In this document: piece by piece, positions 1 through 8,222 of the stretch
How the letters are laid out: every line of letters begins with the position of its first letter
How positions within the stretch are numbered: position 1 is the stretch's first letter
DNA from: Bacteroides faecalis
GTDB taxonomy: Bacteria > Bacteroidota > Bacteroidia > Bacteroidales > Bacteroidaceae
Assembly: GCF_003865075.1 (NCBI RefSeq)
Contig: NZ_BHWB01000001.1
Span: 654,225 to 718,224 of the forward strand
DNA length: 64,000 nt
Direction of reading: 5' to 3'
Position numbers and translations under genes: made by a program
Notes under the pieces: generated by a model
Told to the model about the DNA's origin: nothing
What the model saw: the letters and a program-made list of their open reading frames with translations, nothing else
Databases searched by the model: none

Positions 1-996
1 TAGGAAATTTCCTTTGTCAAGTGACGGGAAAAGTTCGTATTGAAAAAGCAGACAAGTTGCATTGACTTTAAATTCGAATGAAGTGGTTGTAATCAGCTTT
101 CTCAGTTTTTTGAGGAAATAAGGCATTTCTTCATAGTTGCCGACAGAACGTAAACTGCTAAGTACTCCTTCGAGTACAGATAGATAATAAATGGGCGGAT
201 TCGACCAGAACTGTTGATTCTTCTCAAATAACAAATCAAGCTCTTTGTATGAGTTTAAGGCAGCTTTGTAATTTCCTGTCATCATTAAATAATTGGCCTG
301 AAAAAGTTTATGATTCCGGGTTAATTCAAAGTTTCCCTCAGTTTCGGACGAGGCTGCGATATAAAGCTCATTGACCATGAGATCGTTCATGTCTTGTTTT
401 TGTTGAGCTGTCCGAATGGATCCGATGTGAGCCAGACGGTATTTTAGAAGATTGTGTAGAGAGGATTGTTCGGTGATCTTCCTGATTTTCTTTAATGTTT
501 CATTCTGCATAAAGTGTTTGTGAAAAAGTTCTTTTTCAGTCATATCGGGAAAGTTCAGCCGGAGCAGATATTCTAGTTCTAGCTTGAGGGCAATGATCAA
601 TATCTCATTATTTTCATAATATTGTGCCTGTTCAATGGTGTCGGATAGTATTTCGAAGCATTCCTCAAATAGAGAACGTTCGTAAAGCATGCGGGCTTTA
701 CAAAGATTGTTGAACAAGTCATAGCAGATGTCTTTTTTCTTTCGGAGAATGAGTAAAGCATCTGTCAATTTCTCATATAAATATTGAATAGAAACTTCAA
801 AAGACCCATTCGGTCTGCGTTTATAAAACTCTTTCTTTATTGTATTTCCATTTGGTTGTTTACTCTTTGCAATAATATTGTAAATCACCAGATAATCTTT
901 CTCATCTTTGTCTTTTACGACTAAAAGGGAGAAATGTTTTTTTTCAGCTTTTGATAGAGAATATATCAGGGAAATAACAGAATCGACTCTTTTCAT
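1..996 (-). CDS. Helical-repeat-like protein, partial (C-terminus off window)
   Basis: Reading the minus strand from the ATG at 996 gives an open frame that runs to the window edge without a stop, so at least 331 residues are present and the C-terminus is missing. It begins MKRVDSVISLIYSLSKAEKK and is rich in helix-forming residues and in motifs such as YKAALNSYKELDLL, which suggests TPR-like helical repeats. No signal peptide or enzyme motif is visible. I do not recognise a named family beyond a TPR-like Bacteroides protein. Downstream neighbours lie outside the window. Confidence 0.7.
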   Translation of the reverse strand, partial: MKRVDSVISLIYSLSKAEKKHFSLLVVKDKDEKDYLVIYNIIAKSKQPNGNTIKKEFYKRRPNGSFEVSIQYLYEKLTDALLILRKKKDICYDLFNNLCKARMLYERSLFEECFEILSDTIEQAQYYENNEILIIALKLELEYLLRLNFPDMTEKELFHKHFMQNETLKKIRKITEQSSLHNLLKYRLAHIGSIRTAQQKQDMNDLMVNELYIAASSETEGNFELTRNHKLFQANYLMMTGNYKAALNSYKELDLLFEKNQQFWSNPPIYYLSVLEGVLSSLRSVGNYEEMPYFLKKLRKLITTTSFEFKVNATCLLFQYELFPSLDKGNFL

Positions 997-1066
997 GGGA
1001 ATTTCATTAGTATTAGCCTCGCAATATTCGGGAATTTATATGGAAAATGCAAATCATAGGAAAATA

Positions 1067-1100
1067 AAAATCCGACTTGAACGAAATCAAGCCGGATTTT
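1067..1100 (-). terminator. Hairpin terminator after the HU-like gene
   Basis: Arms 1067-1080 and 1087-1100 form a 14-bp stem with one mismatch and a 6-nt loop. Read on the minus strand it ends in a T-rich stretch, as expected for termination of the HU-like gene at 1126. A near-identical copy lies at 5822-5855. Confidence 0.7.
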
Positions 1101-1125
1101 CTGATACTAATGAATGAAGCTAGTC

Positions 1126-1583
1126 TTACAAAGTTGGATCCGGTGATTCTCCACCGCCTTCTCCGCCACTGCTGGGAGGGACTGTATTATTTTTATTTGC
1201 TGTATCCAGTTTTTGAATGCTGACCTTGTTTATCATATCTTTTAATAAGCTGCCGGGTGTAAAAATTATCTTGCGATTTCTCAGCGTATCTGCACCCACT
1301 TCTCCTTCCTCAACTTGACTTTTGCATCCAAACGATGGGCGGAAAGTTCCAAATTCTCCAAGACTGACGGAGGCACCTATTTCCATGTATGTTTTCAGGG
1401 AATCGATTAATCCATCGAGGACAGACTTTACTACACCGCGTGGGACGAATCCTACAGCTGTTACTTGATTACATAGCATCTTAAAATCAATATTCACTAC
1501 ATTGAACGGACGTGCTACATACTTTTCGGCTTTTTCCTTATCAAAGCCAAAGGTTGTTTTTTGACTACATATCTCAGTGCCAT
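1126..1583 (-). pseudogene. HU-like DNA-binding protein, frameshifted
   Basis: The intact 3' part (1497-1126) encodes an HU/IHF-type DNA-binding fold of the Bacteroides variety (core VPRGVVKSVLDGLIDSL, then LGEFGTFRPSF and RKIIFTPG) with a Gly/Pro-rich tail. The family normally begins MALRYVVKK..FGFDK. Exactly that start is found at ATG 1583, but in another frame; a one-base deletion around 1549-1556 separates MALRYVVKKQ from FGFDKEKAEKYVARPF. The only in-frame start of the 3' part is a GTG at 1497 lacking the conserved N-terminus. A sequencing error is possible, but neighbouring genes are also decayed. Confidence 0.75.
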
Positions 1584-1710
1584 AATCTTTAATAGTTTTA
1601 ATAGTTAATACTTCTAGTTTTTTATTTTGTGATCACGATGCAAAGATATGGCAGCTAAAATTGGTGGACAAGTAATTTTGAGAATGTACGTTAATCAAAT
1701 AGTTAATATG

Positions 1711-1771
1711 GCTTCTCCAGTTCACTTCCCAATAATTAAAACCTGCTGTATTTACTGCTTTGATACGCTAT
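1711..1771 (-). pseudogene. Fragment of a glycosidase like the one at 5922
   Basis: The minus strand reads RIKAVNTAGFNYWEVNW, closely matching RIKAANEAGFDYWKVDW of the intact glycosidase at 5922-7442. The DNA is also alignable (6884-6945). Nothing before or after the fragment is alignable, so only about 20 codons remain. It sits upstream of the HU-like gene, the same order as the second locus. Confidence 0.7.
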
Positions 1772-1839
1772 GTTTCCCTCTAAACCATAATTTCCTTTCA
1801 GTATTTGTTTTATATTTGCTAGCTGATAAATCTGCTGGG

Positions 1840-2061
1840 CTAACAAACATATGGCACAATGTCTCTTTCCAGAAGCATTTTTCTTACGGCGAGGTTATCT
1901 GCCCTTCGCGTTTGGATGGCGAAATATGTCTGTGCAAAAGCGACTTCCTCCTTTCGAGAATCTTCATTTTGAGCGATCAGATAACAGGCATAGCGCGTTA
2001 GCAGGATATCAACTATCTCTTTTTCGGCTCCAGAACCTATTGTGACCATTTCTTTTGTCAA
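1840..2061 (-). pseudogene. dinD fragment with internal deletion
   Basis: The translation contains LTRYACYLIAQNEDSRKEE followed by VAFAQTYFAIQTRR, the hallmark core of the DNA-damage-inducible DinD family. The next residues, DNLAVRKMLLERDIVP, belong near the C-terminus of that family, so the middle of the protein has been deleted and both ends are missing. The frame opens with a TTG that overlaps the end of the hsdM remnant. DinD-like genes often sit inside type I restriction loci of Bacteroides, which fits this position. Confidence 0.7.
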
Positions 2062-2790
2062 TAACCTAATTCTTTTAGATAGCTTTCATCTTTGTTTGTA
2101 CTTCCTTCTGTAAGTTTTGTTTCAAGAGAATCAATCTCCTTTTGCACGGCCATGATATCAATTTCCTCTTCTTCTTTTTCATGAGTACCTACATAACGAG
2201 ATATATTAAAATTGTAATCGTTTTCAACGATTTCTTCCCGCATTGCCACATAAGCATATTTATCTTCTGTTACACCTGATGATAGTTTTTCTGCCGTAAA
2301 TTTATGATAGGTGGAAACGATATGATCAATATCATGATTACGTAACCTGTTCTGATTCTTACCATTCTCATACTCATGGCTGGCATCAATGAAGAGTACA
2401 TTGTCTGTTTTTTTGTTGAATATCATAATCGTTGCTGGGATACCTGTGCTAGAAAACAGATTAGTCGGAAGACCTATAACTGCTTCCAAGTAGTTTTCTT
2501 CAATGGTCTTTTGACGTAGTTTCCTTTCGCTTACCCCTCGGAATAGCACATCATGAAGTGTTACGACACCAACTTTACCATGTCTTTCATATGCGACTTC
2601 GAGCATGTGACTGATAAATGCCCAGTCTCCTTTGCTTTTGGGAGGTAGCCTCTCCAGAAACGTTTATATTGATTATTTGCGGCTTCATCGGATCCCTATT
2701 TGTCGAGAGAAAATGGAGGGTTGGCCACAACTGTATCAAACTTCATTAGCGTATTACTTTCTTTAAATTTCGAATTTCTGTGCGTTGAAT
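2058..2790 (-). pseudogene. hsdM: Type I restriction methylase (hsdM) remnant
   Basis: The C-terminal 182 codons (2606-2058) read as the end of a type I N6-adenine methyltransferase (HMLEVAYERHGKVGVV, GLPTNLFSSTGIPATIMIFNK, ending YLKELGY). Upstream, in a second frame, lie MKFDTVVANPPFSLDK with the catalytic NPPF motif at 2711-2722, then an amber codon at 2696-2698 where the family has tryptophan (DKWG), and a one-base deletion near 2635-2640. The N-terminal half is absent: similarity fades by about 2790. No hsdS or hsdR remains in the window, so the gene is dead. Confidence 0.85.
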
Positions 2791-3467
2791 AGCTTCTATA
2801 TTACAAAATTAACTCAAAAAACGAATAAATCAAAAGATATTCCATCTAAATTAGAATCTCTCTCTCCTTTTGTATTGGTATAAAAGATTTTGTTTCCATT
2901 TGAATGCCATTACCCCATAAATAAAGCAATCATATTCCGACTATGATATATTGCAAGGTAATCTCCGTCTGTAATAAGGCGTTATACCCTTCATATCGGT
3001 CCAAAAGCAGGATATGGAGGAGTTACCTGGAAGATTTGTTATTTGCCCATTACCTTTTAGGTTATTGAAAGCTGTGGAAAATAATCTCTCCATAGCTCTT
3101 CTGATCTCATTAAGCTAGATTATTTAAAGGAAATCATACTTGCTTCCTATACAGATGCCTGTAATTAAGAATAATTATAAAGGAATTTCTCTTTTACCTA
3201 GCCTTATTATTTTTTTAGCGGATTTTTTTAATGAAAAAGTATTATTAATTTCTCAATCTGTCTCTTTGATCGTGCATCCTTCACAATATGCTGATTCTAA
3301 ACCGCTAAGCCGGTGTTTCTTTTGGTGGTGGTTAGTGGGAATAGCAGCAGGTAAATTCATTATCCGCTTGCTTTTTATCCATCCTCCTATAGAAATATCA
3401 ATTATAAAGTTTAATTCCCAGAACTTAGTTATTTCTCTGAATAAAGTAATATCTTTGGGTGCATAAA
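2791..3467. other. Non-coding or unrecognisable stretch
   Basis: No convincing gene was found. A 108-codon frame at 3140-3466 (+) has low-complexity hydrophobic content, no clear ribosome binding site and no family resemblance, so I leave it out. The stretch borders the hsdM remnant and is probably decayed sequence. Confidence 0.5.
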
Positions 3468-3568
3468 TTAATTCGTAGAATTATAGTCCTTCGAAGCAAT
3501 AAGTATAGTCTTCGTTTCGTAGAACTATACTCAAACGAAAGAAAGACTATAGTTCTACGAATTAATGT
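3468..3568. repeat. Long inverted repeat upstream of HU-like gene
   Basis: The arms 3468-3488 and 3548-3568 are complementary over about 21 bp with one mismatch (TTAATTCGTAGAA against TTCTACGAATTAA). The 59-bp interior contains further dyads (GTATAGTC, GTAGAACTATAC). It lies 48 bp before the HU-like start at 3617 and could be a cruciform, an operator or an invertible segment. Confidence 0.6.
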
Positions 3569-3616
3569 GTATACACAAAACTATTAATTGTTGAACCATT
3601 ATATATTAATTATAGT

Positions 3617-4233
3617 ATGAGCATTTATTATGATCTTTACGCCAGCGGCAATCCGCTGAAACGAGAGGAACAACAACCGCTTCACGCGCGTGTTATTCCA
3701 TCAGGAACTTTTGATGCCAAGAAATTTATAGAATTGGTATCCAAGTCTAATGGTTTCAGTCAAGCTACCATTGAAGGTTGTTTGCAAGCTGTGACAGACG
3801 AATTGCAGCGTTGGCTCTCAAAGAGTAGACCGTAGAAGTTGGAGAGTTGGGATATTTTTCTTTGTCATTAAAATGTGATCGTTCGGTGATGGAGAAGAAA
3901 GAAATCCGTTCACCTTCTATCTGGCTTAATAAGGTGAACCTTCGTGTTAATAAGAAATTCTATGAAGAATTGGAGCCGTTGCAGTTGGAACGTATTGAAT
4001 CACCATATCGTACAGACAATACTCGTGGGGAAGATGAATGTCGTACACTTCTTATGCGGCATATAGATGAACATGGTTGCATTACCCGTGCTGATTTTAT
4101 GAGATTGGCAGCTATCAGCCGGGATAAGGCAGTCGAATTTCTCAGGAAATATCTGGATGAAGGAATTATCCGGAGATATGGAGCAGGTAAGATAGTGGTG
4201 TATTTGAAAAGTGATGGCATTAAAAAACGATAG
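3617..4233 (+). pseudogene. HU-like protein with C-terminal helical domain, frameshifted
   Basis: Two consecutive frames make one gene. 3617-3835 encodes MSIYYDLYASGNP, LHARV and the N-terminal half of an HU-like fold; 3847-4233 continues with VGELGYFSLSLKCDR (the HU beta arm region) and a C-terminal segment ITRADFMRLAAISRDKAVEF that looks like a small winged-helix or HTH. The junction near 3828 (SRPVEVGELGYF) needs one extra base, so a single deletion split the gene. A degraded piece of a similar gene lies at 8048-8137. It could still yield two polypeptides if the second had a start. Confidence 0.7.
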
Positions 4234-4652
4234 AGATTTTTCGACTCCGCTCCTTTAGGGGATAGATAGTCTGATAATATAAAATAAATAAGAGAACATA
4301 CTTAGCTTGGTTGATTTGCCATTATGCCGCGGGAGTGATATCTATAGAGATTGTTTTGTCAGGTAGCAGAAATTAGTTTGTTATTCTAAGGTGAGAACTG
4401 AATAAGTTTTATTGTTTTGATGTGGATTTGACAGATGAATTCGAGCTGAAAGTTTAATTGATAGCAGCCCAAGATATAACTTTGGGCAATGGATATAATC
4501 CACAAATACGTCTTGAAAAAACAGTTTATATTTTCAACTGCCTTTTCAAGGCGTATATGTCATGTCATTAAGCGGCGAGGCGTTATCTCGGGCTATTATT
4601 AGTTGAGCTATTGCTCGAGGTTCTAGCAGCGTTATTTCGAGGTTGGATTATT
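4234..4652. other. Stretch without a gene
   Basis: No coding frame, RNA gene or strong terminator is evident. The part around 4555-4640 has imperfect repeats of the words CGAGG and GCGTTAT. A broken frame near 4470-4560 could be a degraded coding sequence, but I could not identify it. Confidence 0.4.
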
Positions 4653-5573
4653 TTATTGATTTTGTTGTGATTGTGTTTCTTTATTTGCAATTAGCACATC
4701 ATAAGAGTCTATTTTCTCTGTGCAGATTCTGAAGGCGATCTCTTTTAATATTTCAATTCGTTCGAGCATATAAGCATACTCTTCTTTGGTTACAATAAAG
4801 TCTTTATTGTAACGAGCCTCAATATATGCGCGACAAAGCAGGTTAAAACATCGTTTTTCAAAATTTGTATTTGATGGAAATACTACTGCTAATTCTCTCG
4901 AAAATTCTTTTGCATGACCTACCAATTCATCCAGCTTATGGCTCTTTAGACGGTAGTTTCTATATACAAGGCTGATAGAGTTATAAAATCGTTCACAGGT
5001 TTGATGCAATAGAAATGAACCTCCTCTATACCGTTCTTTATTATAATCGGTATACCCATGTTCTAAATAATTTATCCCCAGCGGATAATGTATATCAAAT
5101 TCTTTAATAGCAAATTCTTTAATCTCTTTAAACGACAGTTCACGAGGTTTGGCCAATTTAAACTCTTTGCTGTCATACATCTTGATGCCCTCTTTCATAA
5201 TATCGGTAAAGAAATACTGACTGCGCTCAAGTTCTTTATTGAGCGTATTTACATATTCAACAATGAATTGTGGTGAAGCATGACGACGATGGGCAAAAGC
5301 TTTGTGATATTTAGGAGTTATCTGATTTCTTAGTCTGTCTTCTACATGTTTCATTCTTGGCTTTGGGATGACTGCCATTATATCATAATCGCTCTGATAG
5401 AAAGTATTCACACCAAACTCTACTCTCTGGTCCCACAGAACATAACCGCCACGGGCATAGCTACCATATAATATAACCATGCAACACCATGGCATATCGT
5501 GCTTAATTAACTCCAGCAAGGTGTTTAACTCTTCCTGTGTTTGTTTAGGTAAATGCTTTATTGACCTTTTCAT
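4653..5573 (-). CDS. Nucleotidyltransferase-HEPN fusion protein
   Basis: The N-terminal half is a minimal nucleotidyltransferase (MNT, Pol-beta fold): GSYARG at residues 37-42 and SDYD at 61-64 form the usual metal-binding signature. The C-terminal part (about 150-290) is all-helical and resembles a HEPN domain (LHQTCERFYN, CRAYIEARYNKDF), but I see no clear R-x4-6-H RNase motif. In two-gene MNT/HEPN toxin-antitoxin systems the MNT AMPylates the HEPN toxin; this fused form occurs as a stand-alone Bacteroides gene and may use the same chemistry or be a nucleotidyltransferase with a nucleic-acid-binding tail. The frame is intact, unlike its neighbours. Confidence 0.75.
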   Translation of the reverse strand: MKRSIKHLPKQTQEELNTLLELIKHDMPWCCMVILYGSYARGGYVLWDQRVEFGVNTFYQSDYDIMAVIPKPRMKHVEDRLRNQITPKYHKAFAHRRHASPQFIVEYVNTLNKELERSQYFFTDIMKEGIKMYDSKEFKLAKPRELSFKEIKEFAIKEFDIHYPLGINYLEHGYTDYNKERYRGGSFLLHQTCERFYNSISLVYRNYRLKSHKLDELVGHAKEFSRELAVVFPSNTNFEKRCFNLLCRAYIEARYNKDFIVTKEEYAYMLERIEILKEIAFRICTEKIDSYDVLIANKETQSQQNQ

Positions 5574-5790
5574 GTGCTATGATATTTATTCAATCACAAA
5601 GTTAATACAAATTAATTGAGATATCTCTTATTTCTATCTCTTAATTCCTCTGTTTTGCTCTTTTTTAGCTCCATACTTCTCCTTATATGTTTTCGAGAAC
5701 TCCGTATAAGTTTTTTTATAGAGGGACGTATGCAGATAAATGATTATCTTTAAATAAATAATCAAAAGTGTTTCCCTGTCTTGAGGAATC

Positions 5791-5918
5791 TATATGGAAT
5801 AAACAAATCATAGGAAAATTAAAAATCCGACTTGAATTAAATCAAACCGGATTTTTTGATATTAATGAATAATTTGAATTTTACCAAGTTGGGACTGGGG
5901 ATTTTCCGCTACTTTTTT
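5791..5918 (-). pseudogene. 3' end of a second HU-like gene plus its terminator
   Basis: 5791-5872 is a near copy of 1037-1118, the terminator region of the first HU-like gene. 5873-5918 translates on the minus strand to SGKSPVPTW, matching the C-terminal GGESPDPTL of that gene. The rest of the HU-like gene is gone and the glycosidase 3' end follows at once. Confidence 0.65.
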
Positions 5919-5921
5919 ATA

Positions 5922-7442
5922 TCAGAAAATCTTCAGCACTAATCCCGGATCCGAACAACCTTCTTTCGATACGTTCATCAACCCTACGGTACGTATCACT
6001 TCTCCCGGTATTGTCAAAAAGTTCCCTTTTACTGAAACTTTTTTGGTAATATTCACCGGTATGTCCCCTGCCAAATCTTGTGCATAAATTTTATGCTTTT
6101 TCAATTTCACAGATGAAGGAAAAACGATTGTAATATCTTTGAAGTAACCGAAGATACCAATGGGAGAATCGTAGTTTTCAACCGCTATTTTTACGGAAAC
6201 TTTTTTCGAAACATATTCATGACCTAATGCGCGTCCTATGCTGGCAATGGCAACAGCACCATTTGGATAGCGGGAAGCAAGAATAAATGGTCTATCTTCA
6301 CCTGAATCGGAAACTTCAGGTAAAGGCATCCCTCTACTAACTCTGGCAGGTGCTTCGGCAGTTAATTTGGTACCGATAGGGCGACTCGTATTCCAAGTTT
6401 CACGATCTTGCAAAACCCAATAATCATTTAACTTTTCGTTATCTATTGCCATCGATTCTTTTCCGACTCCGAATGGTTCCGCTATTCGATGCCATCTTAC
6501 TCCACGAACGACCTCGTCCAACCGATGTTTCATATCCCGTATTGCAGGAGGAAAAACAAAATCCTGAGTTCCATTCGGCAGATTCCCGACGAATGGATGA
6601 CGCATCACTCCGATAGCACATCCTAATCCGGCCGCGATATATGGCTCATCTTCGCAGTTGATAATACCTTTGGCATTTCCTTGCGCTTTGTAAGGTAGTA
6701 AATCACAAATTCGTTGTATGGTGACCGGTTGTGCTATCACATTCTCTACATCATACGTACGGAAAGCATCACTAAACTCAATAAAACTATTCTGAAAGGC
6801 ATGTTCAATGCATAAACGAGGTGCATACTGCTTACCGATGGTAGTCAGCATCTTTCTCCATGCTCCATCTTTTTCATGAGCTCCCCAATCTACTTTCCAA
6901 TAGTCAAAACCTGCTTCATTTGCAGCCTTGATACGTTCTGTCCAGTATTCTTCTTCAGGAATATTAGGGAAGATCTCAGCTTTTTGTGCACAAATCCATC
7001 CGCCTGCTCCTTTCCATCCTTTTTCTTTGATGCGATCCGTCAGTTGTTTCAAACGGCTGACAGCATCTCCATGGAATGATGGAAATCGACCGGGATCCAG
7101 TTCAACAGTTCCTAAATACTTATTTGGGGTGTGATTGACATCTTTAGGGATATCCCATGAATCGTCCATTACGAAGTATAGATCTTTGCGGATAGAGGGA
7201 TAACAATCTACCCAATTTTGGTAAGTACCCTTACCAAATATATATTCCTCGTTCATGGCCTCTCTGGTTGGGTCAGAACCCTGATAACTTACTACGTAGC
7301 CTTGCAGATTCCAGGTGCATAAGTAATCCGGAGCTTTAGATGGTTCGTCCGGTACTAAACTTTTTAAAAACGATTGCTGCCCGGTAATGGATAAAGAAAC
7401 GGTACAAAAGGCTGCTAGTAGTGATGTTTTGATATGTTTCAT
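5922..7442 (-). CDS. Secreted glycoside hydrolase, alpha-galactosidase-like barrel
   Basis: I start at ATG 7442, because it begins a clear signal peptide (MKHIKTSLLAAFCTVSLSIT); an ATG 57 bp upstream would only add a polar extension. The mature protein of about 485 residues looks like a TIM-barrel hydrolase of the alpha-galactosidase (GH27/GH36, clan D) type: YFVMDDSWD early, GWKGAGGWICAQK, then DYWKVDWG, where the first or third acidic residue fits the nucleophile position, and a beta-rich C-terminus. Likely periplasmic or outer-membrane glycan hydrolysis. No SusC/SusD genes adjoin it. Exact family is uncertain. A fragment of a paralogue lies at 1711-1771. Confidence 0.6.
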   Translation of the reverse strand: MKHIKTSLLAAFCTVSLSITGQQSFLKSLVPDEPSKAPDYLCTWNLQGYVVSYQGSDPTREAMNEEYIFGKGTYQNWVDCYPSIRKDLYFVMDDSWDIPKDVNHTPNKYLGTVELDPGRFPSFHGDAVSRLKQLTDRIKEKGWKGAGGWICAQKAEIFPNIPEEEYWTERIKAANEAGFDYWKVDWGAHEKDGAWRKMLTTIGKQYAPRLCIEHAFQNSFIEFSDAFRTYDVENVIAQPVTIQRICDLLPYKAQGNAKGIINCEDEPYIAAGLGCAIGVMRHPFVGNLPNGTQDFVFPPAIRDMKHRLDEVVRGVRWHRIAEPFGVGKESMAIDNEKLNDYWVLQDRETWNTSRPIGTKLTAEAPARVSRGMPLPEVSDSGEDRPFILASRYPNGAVAIASIGRALGHEYVSKKVSVKIAVENYDSPIGIFGYFKDITIVFPSSVKLKKHKIYAQDLAGDIPVNITKKVSVKGNFLTIPGEVIRTVGLMNVSKEGCSDPGLVLKIF

Positions 7443-7514
7443 GGTGATGTGAGTATAAATCGGATAAATTAATCTACAAAATTCTTTTGTAATCTTCATC
7501 CAAAGTTATTGGCT

Positions 7515-7862
7515 TTAGATAGTTTCCGAAGCTAGAAGATTCTCTTTTGCGCTGGGAGAATACTGAAAAATAGCACCAATTATTTGGCAATTATTCAATT
7601 CTTTACAGTCACCGCAGGTATTAAATCCTTTTTCGGATACACATTTTCGGATTTCGCAATAATTGCTGCAAAATGCAAATTTCACTCCATCAGTACGACA
7701 GCCCATACAATTTATGGTCGCTGCTGTGATTTCCGATGTGTTGTTCATTTCACTTCACTTTTGAGCAGTCTTTTCTCTTAACTCATTATCATTTCTGACA
7801 GTGGCTATGCGGGCTTCGCAACTTTCGCAATCTAGTCCGCAACATGCAATTAATTGTTTCAT
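7515..7862 (-). pseudogene. DUF3795 cysteine-rich protein with internal stop
   Basis: The ATG at 7862 starts MKQLIACCGLDCESCEARIA, the typical N-terminus of DUF3795 proteins, and the same frame continues to 7515 with CMGCRTDGVKFAFCSNYCEI and CGDCKELNNC. One TGA codon at codon 36, at a place where I expect tryptophan (TAQ-x-W-SEMNNTSE), interrupts it. The paired cysteines suggest metal binding; the function of the family is unknown. The downstream part could start at the ATG 7748, losing the first Cys cluster. Confidence 0.75.
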
Positions 7863-8047
7863 TGTTTTTTTATTTCTGACCCTTCGGTTCTTAATTTTAC
7901 CATGATATAGCTAATTTTCATATGTTTCTTTGAATTTCAACATATAAAAAGATGAATCTTAGTATTATTTTAATCTTTAGACAAAGATAGTCAATATTGG
8001 AGAATTTCGACTATAATAACATGCTTTTGTTTAATTCTTTGAGCTGT
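7863..8047. other. Intergenic stretch without recognised feature
   Basis: AT-rich spacer between the DUF3795 gene and the HU-like remnant. No gene or clear promoter seen. Confidence 0.4.
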
Positions 8048-8137
8048 TATAAATTAACTATAGCAAGAGTATTTATTATGAGCTTTCTCCGAATGTAAAT
8101 CTACTGAAACTTATATAATATCCAAGTTTGTCAAGTT
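8048..8137 (+). pseudogene. Degraded start of an HU-like gene (copy of 3617)
   Basis: The DNA aligns with 3597-3770: the words TTTATTATGA, CTGAAAC, TATCCAAGT and GTCAAG occur in the same order, with an internal deletion and a lost start codon (ATAGTATG became ATAGCAAG). It cannot encode a protein. Confidence 0.55.
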
Positions 8138-8222
8138 AATGAACTGAAATATTGCTATTTTGATATGGTTTTTCATATGAAAAGTTATATCTTCGAAGCA
8201 CTTTTAAGATTTAAAGAGCAAA

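Noticed and set aside
1126..1583. Programmed frameshift in the HU-like gene
   Set aside because: No typical slippery heptamer with a downstream structure was seen at the break; decay of neighbours favours mutation.
3140..3466. 108-codon frame on the plus strand
   Set aside because: Hydrophobic low-complexity translation, no ribosome binding site, no family resemblance, in a decayed region.
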